Assembly (NCBI RefSeq): GCF_035634895.1
Contig: NZ_DASQCC010000238.1
Span: 1 to 64,000, forward strand
Reading direction: 5' to 3'
Source of the DNA: Actinophytocola sp035634895
Lineage (GTDB): Bacteria > Actinomycetota > Actinomycetes > Mycobacteriales > Pseudonocardiaceae
DNA: 64,000 bases
Below are positions 7,972 through 15,782 of this stretch, in pieces. Position 1 is the stretch's first letter. Each line of letters begins with the position of its first letter. A program made the translations under genes and the position numbers. Below the pieces are notes generated by a model. It saw nothing but the letters and a program-made list of their open reading frames with translations, searched no databases and was not told the DNA's origin.

Positions 7972-9125
7972 GCGTCCTGCACCTTCAGTCCGAGCTGCTG
8001 CTGCCCGTACATGGCAAGGGCCTTCTCGGGATCGTTGATGGCGTGCACGCGACCGGCGTGGGCGTCGCGCCAGAAGCGCTGGATGGGCGTGCCGACCTTG
8101 AGCGCGCGGCCGCCCGCGCTCTCGAAGAGGCGGTCCACGGCGGCGATCGCGGAGCTGGTGGCGTTCACCTGGTCACGCCGCGTCTGGACCCGCAGTGGGA
8201 AGGGGATCTTCTGACCGGCGCTGGCGTACTTCATCTCCTCGTCGAGGTTCCGCTCGATCTGCAGGACAGCGGCGTCGATCTTACTGGCGGCCTCGGCGAT
8301 CCGGAGCTGGTTGAAGGAGTCCTCGGCGGCTTTCCCGCCCGTTGAGGCACGCACGCGCTCACGCGTGTGGTTGACGTACGCCTCGTAGGCGCCGGTGGCC
8401 ATCCCGACGACCGGCACGGCGATCGAGCAGGAGAACACGGACGCGAAGGGGAGCCGGTAGAGCGGTCCGGTGTTGACCTCCTGGCCCGGGCCGTAGCAGC
8501 GCCCGGTGTCCATGAAGCTGAGCGTGCGGTACTCCGGGACGAACACCTTGTCGACGATGATGTCGTTGCTGCCCGTGCCACGAAGGCCGATGGTGTCCCA
8601 CACGTCGTCGATCTGGTAGTCGGCGCGGGGCAGCAGGAAGGTCCGGAAGTCGGTCGGGGCGCCCTCGTCGTTGACGACCAGGCCGCCGACGAACACCCAG
8701 GTGGCGTGGTCACAGCCGGAGGAGAAGCTCCAGCGGCCGGAGAACTCGAACCCGCCGTCGGTGACCTTGGCGCGGCCCATGGGCGCGTAGCTGGAGGACA
8801 CGCGGGTGTCGTCGTCCTCGCCCCAGACCTCCTGTTGAGCGCGGTCGTCGAAAAGTCCCAGCTGCCAAGGGTGACAGCCGAGCACCGCGGCCACCCACCC
8901 GGTGGACCCGCAGGCGGAGGAGATCAGGCGCACCGCCCGGTAGAAGTCGTTGGGGTGCGCCTCGAGACCGCCGTACCGTGTGGGCTGGAGCAGCTTGAAG
9001 AAGCCGGTCTGCTGCAGCGCCTTGATCGACTCTTCGGAGATCCGGCGCGCGTCCTCGGTGTCCTGCGCACGCTCCCGGAAGGCGGGAAGGAGCTCACGCA
9101 CACCGTCAAGCACGTGTTGACTCAC
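7962..9125 (-). CDS. hsaA: HsaA, 3-HSA monooxygenase oxygenase component
   Basis: A 387-residue flavin-dependent monooxygenase of the acyl-CoA-dehydrogenase fold. With HsaB it hydroxylates 3-HSA at C4. Family segments include LLQPTRYGGLEAHPNDFYRA, GRWSFSSGCDHATWVFVGG, WDTIGLRGTGSNDI and the C-terminal VGTPIQRFWRDAHAGRVHA. First gene of the operon hsaA-hsaD-hsaC-hsaB-hydrolase. The start is GTG 9125 and there is no ribosome site. A -10 hexamer TAGTCT ends 6 nt before the GTG and overlaps a KstR box, so the message is probably leaderless and KstR-repressed. Confidence 0.95.
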   Translation of the reverse strand: MSQHVLDGVRELLPAFRERAQDTEDARRISEESIKALQQTGFFKLLQPTRYGGLEAHPNDFYRAVRLISSACGSTGWVAAVLGCHPWQLGLFDDRAQQEVWGEDDDTRVSSSYAPMGRAKVTDGGFEFSGRWSFSSGCDHATWVFVGGLVVNDEGAPTDFRTFLLPRADYQIDDVWDTIGLRGTGSNDIIVDKVFVPEYRTLSFMDTGRCYGPGQEVNTGPLYRLPFASVFSCSIAVPVVGMATGAYEAYVNHTRERVRASTGGKAAEDSFNQLRIAEAASKIDAAVLQIERNLDEEMKYASAGQKIPFPLRVQTRRDQVNATSSAIAAVDRLFESAGGRALKVGTPIQRFWRDAHAGRVHAINDPEKALAMYGQQQLGLKVQDAWI

Positions 9126-9131
9126 ACCCCA

Positions 9132-9149
9132 AGACTAGAACACGTTCTC
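9132..9149 (-). promoter_or_regulatory. KstR operator and leaderless promoter of the hsaADCB operon
   Basis: The palindrome TAGAACACGTTCTC (9136-9149) fits the KstR consensus TnnAACnnGTTnnA known from mycobacteria. On the minus strand a -10 hexamer TAGTCT (9137-9132) overlaps it and ends 6 nt before the hsaA GTG. A bound repressor would cover the -10 element. Repression by the kstR product of this window is inferred from the motif. Confidence 0.85.
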
Positions 9150-9176
9150 GTTTTTGTCGACGCCGGGGACGTCGCG

Positions 9177-10748
9177 TCAGGTCGGCTCGCCGCCGACCTC
9201 GCCCGCCGCGTGCCTGCCGGCCCTGCGGCCCGAGAACACGCAGTCCGCCAGTGACAAACCGCTGACGTAGGAGTTCGAGCAGATGCCGACGGCGTTGCGG
9301 CCCGCCGCGTACAACCCCGGCACCCCGGCGCCGTCGGCGTCGAGCACCTGGCCCGTCCGCTCCTCGACCTTCAGCCCGCCCAGCGTCAGCACGGGACACG
9401 GGTATCCCAGGCGGGGCCCGAAGGAACAGTCGATCAACGCGAACGGCCCGGTCAGCGGCGCCACCAGGTCCGGATGCTTGCCGAACTCGTCCGTACCGTG
9501 CCCGTACTTCTCGACCGTCGCCGCCAGGCCCGCCGGGTCGATGCCGGCCCTGCGGGCCACCTCCGCCACCGTCGCCCCGCGCACCCGGGCCACGCGCAGC
9601 AGGTAGTGCGCCGACAGCCGTTGGAACCACAGGGTTTCCTTCGGGATCTGCCGGCGCGCGTCGGCCAGGATGGCGGCGTCCACCAGCAGCCAGGCACGGC
9701 CGCCGCGCTCCAGCACCAGCCGCTCGCCGACCGCGGCGCCGTAGCTCGACTCGTCGACGAACCGCTCGCCGGCACGGTCGACGAGGATGCCCCGGATGAG
9801 CGCGCTGGGCGGCGTGATGAACCGCCATGCCGACACCTGCGACATCCGATCGGTGACACCGCCGACAGACTCGCCCAGGTGAATGCCGCTGCCGTCGTCA
9901 CCCTGGGTACCCAGGGGCAGTCCGCCACGGAACGCCGGGGCGAACGACCGGAGCATCGCGCGGTTGTTCACGAACCCGCCCGCGGCCAGCACCACGCCAC
10001 GTCGCGCCCGGATCCGAACCACCCGCCCGTGCGTCGACTCCAGCGCCGTGATCCGCCGGAACAACGCGCGCGCGAAGGCCGGGACATACAGGCCGGGCTT
10101 GGTCGCGTACCGGTGCAGCACGGCGTGCCGGCGGGAGCGAAGGGTCCGGCACTCGACCCCCACCACCCGCCCGTCCTCGACGACCAGCGACGTCGCCGTC
10201 GTCTGCCGGGCGACGTGCACACCCGCCGCGCGGGCCGCCGACGACAGCGCGTCGAAGAACACCCGGCCAGAGGTCCCTCGACCGTGAGCGCGGTGACCGC
10301 GGGGCGCGGGCTTGGCCAGCGACCGGAACGGCCAGGCGTTCTCGCTGCCCGAGTAGTAGAGGTAGTAGTCGTTCGACGGGTACGAGGTCTTGTACGGGCA
10401 CACCGACGGGTCGAACGGCACCCCGGCGTCCGCCAGCCAGTCGATCATCTCGGCGCTCGACGCGCAGAAGTCACGCAACAGGGACGGGGAGACCACGTCC
10501 CCGACCTCCTGCCGCAGGTAGGCGACCATCTCGTCCACCGTGTCCGGCACCCCGGCCGCGCGCTGCACGAACGTGCCGCCACCCGCGTACACGATCCCGC
10601 CGGACATCGCCGTCGCCCCGCCGCCCGTGAAACGGTCCAGCACGACGACGGACGAACCGGCCCTGGCCGCCTCCAGCGCGGCGCAGGCGCCCGCGCCCCC
10701 GAAGCCCACCACGACGACATCCGCTTCCGAGTCCCACGCCAAGGGCAT
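9177..10748 (-). CDS. KstD-like FAD-dependent 3-ketosteroid dehydrogenase paralogue
   Basis: A 523-residue FAD_binding_2 flavoprotein. The N-terminal dinucleotide motif is DVVVVGFGGAGACAALEAA, followed by SGGIVYAGGGT, CPYKTSYPSNDYYLYYSGSE, a GILVDRAGERFVDESS segment and the C-terminal GLYAAGRNAVGICSNSYVSG. It belongs to the fumarate reductase/KstD family but is clearly divergent from the true KstD encoded next door. Delta4(5alpha)- or another ketosteroid dehydrogenase activity is the natural guess. The start is ATG 10748 with no ribosome site; a -10 hexamer TATAGT ends 7 nt upstream within a KstR box shared with kstD. A KstR-regulated role in steroid oxidation is well supported, the exact reaction is not. 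Confidence 0.85.
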   Translation of the reverse strand: MPLAWDSEADVVVVGFGGAGACAALEAARAGSSVVVLDRFTGGGATAMSGGIVYAGGGTFVQRAAGVPDTVDEMVAYLRQEVGDVVSPSLLRDFCASSAEMIDWLADAGVPFDPSVCPYKTSYPSNDYYLYYSGSENAWPFRSLAKPAPRGHRAHGRGTSGRVFFDALSSAARAAGVHVARQTTATSLVVEDGRVVGVECRTLRSRRHAVLHRYATKPGLYVPAFARALFRRITALESTHGRVVRIRARRGVVLAAGGFVNNRAMLRSFAPAFRGGLPLGTQGDDGSGIHLGESVGGVTDRMSQVSAWRFITPPSALIRGILVDRAGERFVDESSYGAAVGERLVLERGGRAWLLVDAAILADARRQIPKETLWFQRLSAHYLLRVARVRGATVAEVARRAGIDPAGLAATVEKYGHGTDEFGKHPDLVAPLTGPFALIDCSFGPRLGYPCPVLTLGGLKVEERTGQVLDADGAGVPGLYAAGRNAVGICSNSYVSGLSLADCVFSGRRAGRHAAGEVGGEPT

Positions 10749-10755
10749 GGCAAAA

Positions 10756-10775
10756 ACTATAACCTGTTCTAGTAT
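10756..10775. promoter_or_regulatory. Single KstR operator shared by two divergent leaderless promoters
   Basis: The palindrome TATAACCTGTTCTA (10758-10771) fits the KstR motif. To the right, TAGTAT (10770-10775) ends 7 nt before the kstD ATG at 10783. To the left on the minus strand, TATAGT (10761-10756) ends 7 nt before the ATG at 10748. Both -10 elements overlap the operator, so one repressor dimer pair could shut both genes. Confidence 0.85.
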
Positions 10776-10782
10776 GGAGTCC

Positions 10783-12420
10783 ATGGACGAGTACGACGTG
10801 ATCGTTGTCGGCAGTGGCGCGGCCGGCATGACCGCCGCTCTCACCGCCGCCCACCACGGCCTTCGCACCGTGCTCATCGAGAAGGCGCCGACCTTCGGCG
10901 GCTCGACCGCACGGTCCGGGGGCGGCGTCTGGATCCCCAACAACGACGTGCTGCTCGCCGAGGGCGTGCCGGACACGCCCGAGCAGGCACGCGACTACCT
11001 CAAGCACATCACCGGCGACGTGGTCGACGACGACATGCGTGCCGCCTTCCTCGACAACGGCCCGACCATGCTGCGGTTCGTGCTGGCCAACACGCCACTG
11101 CGGCTGCGCTGGGTCACCGACTACTCGGACTACTACCCCGAGGCCCCCGGCGGCCTGCCGTCGGGCCGCTCGCTCGAACCCCGCCCGCTCAACGCCGCGA
11201 TCCTGGGCGACGAGTTGGCCAGGCTCACACCGCCCTACCTCAAGGCGCCGACGGGCATGGCGGTCACCCAGGCGGACTTCCGCTGGATGAACCTCGTCGC
11301 CCGGCACCCGCGCGGCCTGCTCCGCTCGGCGCGGGTCGCGGGCCGGCGCGTGTTCTCCCTCCTCCTGCGCAGGCAACTGCTCGTGATGGGCCAGGCGCTG
11401 TCCGCGGGCCTGCGGGCCGGGCTGGCCGGACAGGGCGTCCCGGTTCTGTTGGAGACCCCGCTCACCGACCTCGTCACCGAGGACGGCCGCGTCACCGGCG
11501 TGGAGGTCCTGCGCGACGGCAGGCCGGCCACCATCCGGGCGCGCAAGGGTGTGCTCCTGGCGTCCGGCGGGTTCGAGCACAACGAACGGATGCGCAAGGA
11601 GTACCAGCAGGCGCCCATCGGCACCGAGTGGACCGTGGGCGCGGCGGAGAACACCGGCGACGGCATCGAGGCCGGCATGCGGCTCGGCGCCGCGGTCACG
11701 CTCATGGACGACGCGTGGTGGGGTCCGTCGATCCCGCTGCCGCGAGGACCGTACTTCTGCCTGGCCGAACGCGGCCTGCCAGGCTGCATCATGGTCAACC
11801 AGCGGGGTGAGCGGTTCGCCAACGAGGCCGCGCCGTACGTCGACGCGGTGCACGCGATGTACGAGACGAACAGCGTGCCGGCCTGGCTGATCGCCGACCA
11901 GACCTACCGGAACCGTTACATCTTCGCGGGCCTGGGTCCGCGGCAGCCGTTCCCGGGCCGCTGGTACAAGTCCGGCGCGGTCCGCCGCGCGCCGACCCTC
12001 GAGGCGCTTGCGGACGAGATCGAGGTGCCGCCCGACAAGCTGCGGGACACCGTGGCGCGGTTCAACGGCTACGCGGACTCCGGTGTGGACAGTGAGTTCC
12101 ATCGCGGGGACAGCGCCTACGACCGCTACTACGGCGACCCGCGCAACCGGCCCAACCCCAACCTCGCGGCGCTGCGGCGCGCGCCGTTCTACGCGGTCAG
12201 GATCGTGCCCGGCGACCTCGGCACGAAGGGCGGGCTGCGCACCGACACGACGGCGCGGGTGCTCCGGGAGGACGGCTCGGTGATCGAAGGGCTCTACGCG
12301 GCGGGCAACGCGAGCGCGCCGGTGATGGGCCGCACGTACGCGGGACCCGGCGCGACCCTCGGGCCGGCGATGGTGTTCGCGTACCTTGCGGCGCTCGACA
12401 TGGCGGGAGCGAAGGAATGA
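10783..12420 (+). CDS. kstD: KstD, 3-ketosteroid delta1-dehydrogenase
   Basis: A 545-residue flavoprotein that puts the 1,2-double bond into ring A, the step which with 9alpha-hydroxylation opens ring B. Visible are the FAD motif DVIVVGSGAAGMTAALTAA, GGSTARSGGGVWIPNN, the active-site tyrosine region TDYSDYYPEAPGG, WTVGAAENTGDGI, MDDAWWGPSIPL and the C-terminal GDLGTKGGLRTD and GLYAAGNASAPVMG. These match M. tuberculosis KstD (Rv3537) closely from memory. I prefer ATG 10783 to ATG 10774 because a -10 hexamer ends 7 nt before it. The stop overlaps the kshA start as ATGA. First gene of a five-gene steroid operon. Confidence 0.95.
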   Translation: MDEYDVIVVGSGAAGMTAALTAAHHGLRTVLIEKAPTFGGSTARSGGGVWIPNNDVLLAEGVPDTPEQARDYLKHITGDVVDDDMRAAFLDNGPTMLRFVLANTPLRLRWVTDYSDYYPEAPGGLPSGRSLEPRPLNAAILGDELARLTPPYLKAPTGMAVTQADFRWMNLVARHPRGLLRSARVAGRRVFSLLLRRQLLVMGQALSAGLRAGLAGQGVPVLLETPLTDLVTEDGRVTGVEVLRDGRPATIRARKGVLLASGGFEHNERMRKEYQQAPIGTEWTVGAAENTGDGIEAGMRLGAAVTLMDDAWWGPSIPLPRGPYFCLAERGLPGCIMVNQRGERFANEAAPYVDAVHAMYETNSVPAWLIADQTYRNRYIFAGLGPRQPFPGRWYKSGAVRRAPTLEALADEIEVPPDKLRDTVARFNGYADSGVDSEFHRGDSAYDRYYGDPRNRPNPNLAALRRAPFYAVRIVPGDLGTKGGLRTDTTARVLREDGSVIEGLYAAGNASAPVMGRTYAGPGATLGPAMVFAYLAALDMAGAKE

Positions 12421-13541
12421 CTGCATTTCGGACGATCGACGTCGGCGCGCCACGCACGCGGTTCGCGCGCGGGTGGCACTGCCTCGGGCTCGCGGAGCCG
12501 TTCAGGGACGGCAAACCGCACGCGGTCGAGGCGTTCGGCACCAAGCTCGTCGTGTTCGCGACCGGGGACGGCAAGCTCAACGTGCTGGACGCGTACTGCC
12601 GGCACATGGGCGGCGACCTGTCACAGGGCACGGTCAAGGGCGAGGCCATCGCCTGCCCGTTCCACGACTGGCGCTGGGCAGGCAACGGCAAGTGCGTGCA
12701 GATCCCCTACGCCAAGCGGATCCCGTTGCGCGCGAAGACCCGGACCTGGCTGACGCTCGAACGCAACAAGCAGCTGTTCGTGTACCACGACCCGGAGGGC
12801 AACCCGCCGCCCGAGGACGTGGTGATCCCCGAGACCAAGGGCGCGTCCAGCGAGGAGTGGAGCGACTGGACCTGGGACACCGTGCGGATCGAGGGCTCCA
12901 ACTGCCGCGAGATCATCGACAACATGGTGGACATGGCCCACTTCTTCTACATCCACTTCGCGTTCCCGACCTACTTCAAGAACGTGTTCGACGGCCACGT
13001 CGCGACGCAGTACCTGAACTCGCGAGCCCGCGAGGACGTCAAGCTCGGCTCCAGCTACTCGGCCGAGGGCGTGACGCTGAGGTCCGAGGCCTCGTACTAC
13101 GGCCCGTCGTACATGATCAACGACCTGTGGCAGGACTTCCACGGCACGACCATCGAGACCGTGCTGATCAACTGCCACTACCCGGTCACGCCGGACTCCT
13201 TCGTCCTGCAGTGGGGGGTCAGCGTCAAGAAGCTGCCCGGCCTGCCCAAGGAGAAGGCGGACAAGGTGGCCGGCAAGCTCGCGAAGAGCTTCGGCATCGG
13301 GTTCCTGCAGGACGTGGAGATCTGGCGGAACAAGACCCGCGTCGACAACCCGCTGCTGTGCGAGGAGGACGGCCCGGTCTACCAGCTGCGGCGGTGGTAC
13401 GAGCAGTTCTATGTGGACACCGCCGACGTGACCGAGGAGATGACCCAGCGGTTCGAGTTCGAGGTGGACACGACCCGCGCCAACGAGGCGTGGGAGAAGG
13501 AGGTTGCGGAGAACCTCGCACGCCAGGAGGCTGCCGGATGA
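12417..13541 (+). CDS. kshA: KshA, 3-ketosteroid 9alpha-hydroxylase oxygenase
   Basis: A 374-residue Rieske non-heme iron oxygenase, terminal component of the hydroxylase that acts at C9 of ring-A-desaturated or saturated ketosteroids. Rieske ligands are Cys61, His63, Cys80 and His83. The mononuclear iron site is Asp172/His175/His180 in DNMVDMAHFFYIHFA, with Asp299 in FLQDVEIW as the third ligand. It begins with ATGA overlapping the kstD stop and ends with ATGA overlapping the next small gene. Direct coupling with kstD places the two enzymes that together open ring B under one promoter; in M. tuberculosis kstD and kshA are separate genes. Confidence 0.95.
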   Translation: MTAFRTIDVGAPRTRFARGWHCLGLAEPFRDGKPHAVEAFGTKLVVFATGDGKLNVLDAYCRHMGGDLSQGTVKGEAIACPFHDWRWAGNGKCVQIPYAKRIPLRAKTRTWLTLERNKQLFVYHDPEGNPPPEDVVIPETKGASSEEWSDWTWDTVRIEGSNCREIIDNMVDMAHFFYIHFAFPTYFKNVFDGHVATQYLNSRAREDVKLGSSYSAEGVTLRSEASYYGPSYMINDLWQDFHGTTIETVLINCHYPVTPDSFVLQWGVSVKKLPGLPKEKADKVAGKLAKSFGIGFLQDVEIWRNKTRVDNPLLCEEDGPVYQLRRWYEQFYVDTADVTEEMTQRFEFEVDTTRANEAWEKEVAENLARQEAAG

Positions 13542-13846
13542 CGGTCTGGGCCAAGGCGCCGCCACACACCGACCCGATCGGCACGCTGGCCGACGAGCAC
13601 TCCTACCTGACCGACGGGCTCGTGCCGGTCACGTGCGCGATGTGCGCGACGGAAGTGCTGGTGCGCAAGGCGAGCCGGGTGCAGACGAGCATCCAGTGGC
13701 AGTCGTCGCCGGCCAGGTCGTGCCCGGAGTTCGCGGACAGGGTGGCCGCCGGCGAGCTGTCCGCGCGGATCGACACGTGCCCGCGGCTGCGGGAGGCGAT
13801 CGAGCGCGCGGTGGCGACCGGCGAGGTGGCGGTGCCGGATGAGTGA
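13538..13846 (+). CDS. Small four-cysteine protein in the ketosteroid hydroxylase operon
   Basis: A 102-residue protein starting at ATG 13538 in an ATGA overlap with kshA. Four cysteines lie at 33, 36, 62 and 81, the first two as CAMC, a spacing that could hold a metal or cluster but matches no ferredoxin signature I know. The middle segment reads SIQWQSSPARSCPEF. It sits between the oxygenase and reductase genes of the 9alpha-hydroxylase and shares their codon bias, so it is probably a real and functionally linked gene. An electron-transfer or assembly role for the Ksh complex is only an inference from context. Confidence 0.7.
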   Translation: MTVWAKAPPHTDPIGTLADEHSYLTDGLVPVTCAMCATEVLVRKASRVQTSIQWQSSPARSCPEFADRVAAGELSARIDTCPRLREAIERAVATGEVAVPDE

Positions 13847-13879
13847 GAGTCACGGACACCGTGGCGGCGAGGGCAGGCC

Positions 13880-14896
13880 ATGAGTGAGGTGCGCTCCTAT
13901 CGGCTGCGGGTGGCCGAGGTGGTGCCCGAGACGGCGGACGCGTGCTCACTCGTGTTCGACCAGCCCGGCTTCGACTACAAGCCGGGCCAGTTCCTGACGC
14001 TGCGGATTCCCAGTGACCGCTGCGGTTCCGTGGCGCGGTGCTACTCGCTGTCCAGCTCGCCGCACGTGGACTCCACGCTGAAGGTGACGGTCAAACGCAC
14101 GGTCGACGGCTACGGCTCGAACTGGATCTGCGACGCGGTGTCGCCGGGCGACGAGCTGGAGTCCTTGGCGCCGGCCGGCATCTTCACACCGTCCTCATTG
14201 GACGGAAAGCTGTTGTTGTTCGCGGCGGGCAGTGGGATCACGCCCGTGATGTCGATCGTGAAGTCGACGCTGGCGGCCGGTTCCGGCCGGGTGGTCCTGG
14301 TCTACGCGAACCGTGACGAGGGCTCGGTGATCTTCGCCGCGGAGCTGGCCTCCCTGGTGGCCCGGTACCCCTCCCGGCTGACCGTGATCCACTGGCTGGA
14401 GTCGGTGCAGGGCCTGCCGTCCACCGGGACGCTGGCCGCGCTGGCCCGCCCGTTCGCCGGGTACGAGGCGTTCATCTGCGGCCCGGCGCCGTTCATGACC
14501 GCGGTCCGGGCCGCGTTGTCGGAGCTGGGGGTCGAGCGCGGCCGGGTCCACATCGAACGGTTCAAGTCACTGGGCGCGAACCCGTTCGAGCAGGCCGTGG
14601 TCACCGAGCCCAGCGCGGCGAGGACCGCGTCGGTCACGGTGACGCTGGACGGGGTGCGGAACCGCTACGACTGGCCGTCGGACATGAAGCTGCTGGACCT
14701 GCTGCTGGCGCGGGGACTTGACGCGCCGTACTCGTGCCGGGAGGGTGCGTGTAGTGCGTGCGCGTGCATTCTGGTGTCCGGGGAGGTGAAGATGCTGAAC
14801 AACGACGTGCTCGAGGAGGAGGACCTCACGGACGGCATCCGCCTCGCCTGCCAGTCCCTACCGGTGACCGACGAGGTCGAGATCAGCTACGAGTGA
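13880..14896 (+). CDS. kshB: KshB, ferredoxin reductase of 3-ketosteroid 9alpha-hydroxylase
   Basis: A 338-residue reductase. An FAD domain with RCYSLSSSP, an NAD domain with FAAGSGITPVMSIVKS, and the CGPAPFM motif precede a C-terminal plant-type 2Fe-2S ferredoxin domain (SCREGACSACACILVSGEV plus a later Cys in LACQSL). It transfers electrons from NADH to KshA. It starts at ATG 13880, 33 bp after the small cysteine protein, with a GGCGAGGG-like ribosome site. The next gene starts 7 bp after its stop. The domain order FAD-NAD-2Fe2S matches KshB/Hmp of actinobacteria. Confidence 0.93.
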   Translation: MSEVRSYRLRVAEVVPETADACSLVFDQPGFDYKPGQFLTLRIPSDRCGSVARCYSLSSSPHVDSTLKVTVKRTVDGYGSNWICDAVSPGDELESLAPAGIFTPSSLDGKLLLFAAGSGITPVMSIVKSTLAAGSGRVVLVYANRDEGSVIFAAELASLVARYPSRLTVIHWLESVQGLPSTGTLAALARPFAGYEAFICGPAPFMTAVRAALSELGVERGRVHIERFKSLGANPFEQAVVTEPSAARTASVTVTLDGVRNRYDWPSDMKLLDLLLARGLDAPYSCREGACSACACILVSGEVKMLNNDVLEEEDLTDGIRLACQSLPVTDEVEISYE

Positions 14897-14903
14897 GGTG
14901 ACG

Positions 14904-15764
14904 ATGCCCATCGACCCCGCGGTGGCGATCGGTGCGGACCTGGGCGTGACGAAGTTCGAGTGGAGCACCAGCGATGTGCTGCTGTACCACCTGGCGCTGG
15001 GTGCCGGCACGGATCCACTGTCCACTTCGGAGCTTGGGTACGTGCTGGAGGACCGCCTGAAGGTGCTGCCGACCTTCGGCGTGGTGGCCCCGAACTTCCG
15101 GACGTTCGAACCGCCGGCGGTGACCTTCCCCGGCATCGAGATAGACCTGGCGAAGGTCCTGCACGGCACACAGTCGATCACGGTGCACTCCTCTCTGCCG
15201 GCGGCCGGCCGGGCGGTGGCGCACGCACGCATCGCCGACGTGTGGGACAAGGAGAAGGCAGCCGTGATCGTGCAGGAGGCAACGGTCACCACCCCGTCCG
15301 GCGATCCACTGTGGACGACGACGTCCAGCATCTTCGCCCGGGGCGAGGGCGGCTTCGGCGGTTCACGCGGCCCGTCGGGCCGACTGCCGGCGCCCACGGG
15401 CGACCCGGTGCTGGAGGTCTCGGTGCCGACCCTGCCGCAACAGGCGTTGCTGTACCGGCTGTGCGGCGACCGGAACCCCCTGCACGCGGACCCTTCCTTC
15501 GCGGCCGCCGCCGGTTTCGACCGCCCGATCCTGCACGGCCTGTGCACGTACGGCATCGTGTGCAAAGCACTGGTGGACAACCTGCTGGACGGCGACGTGT
15601 CCCGCGTCGCGACGTTCGGCACGAGGTTCGCCGGCATCCTGTTCCCCGGCGAGTCGTTGCGTGTCCGCGCCTGGCGCACGGAAACCGGCTACCAGGCAAC
15701 CGCGACCGCGACAAGCCGCGACAACGCCCCAGTCCTGGACGAGACGGTGTTGATCGTGCGATAG
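14904..15764 (+). CDS. Double-hotdog (MaoC) enoyl-CoA hydratase, Hsd4B/ChsH3-like
   Basis: A 286-residue protein with two hotdog folds in the layout of hydratase-2 enzymes. The N-terminal half carries LSTSELGYVLEDRLKVLPTF; the C-terminal half has YRLCGDRNPLHADPSFA and GFDRPILHGLCTYG, holding the catalytic Asp/His pair of the (R)-specific hydratase. It hydrates 2-enoyl-CoA thioesters during sterol side-chain beta-oxidation. The nearest remembered relatives are Hsd4B (Rv3538) and ChsH3, and I cannot separate the two by eye. ATG 14904 is chosen over GTG 14898 because GAGG lies 5 nt upstream. Last gene of the kstD operon, followed by a hairpin. Confidence 0.85.
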   Translation: MPIDPAVAIGADLGVTKFEWSTSDVLLYHLALGAGTDPLSTSELGYVLEDRLKVLPTFGVVAPNFRTFEPPAVTFPGIEIDLAKVLHGTQSITVHSSLPAAGRAVAHARIADVWDKEKAAVIVQEATVTTPSGDPLWTTTSSIFARGEGGFGGSRGPSGRLPAPTGDPVLEVSVPTLPQQALLYRLCGDRNPLHADPSFAAAAGFDRPILHGLCTYGIVCKALVDNLLDGDVSRVATFGTRFAGILFPGESLRVRAWRTETGYQATATATSRDNAPVLDETVLIVR

Positions 15765-15782
15765 ATGCCAGCCTGGCATTTT
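15765..15782. terminator. Short rho-independent-like terminator after the kstD operon
   Basis: ATGCCA-GCC-TGGCAT followed by TTTT begins directly after the stop of the hydratase gene. The stem is only six base pairs but the T run is clear, and on the other side it abuts the end of the convergent low-GC gene. Confidence 0.6.
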
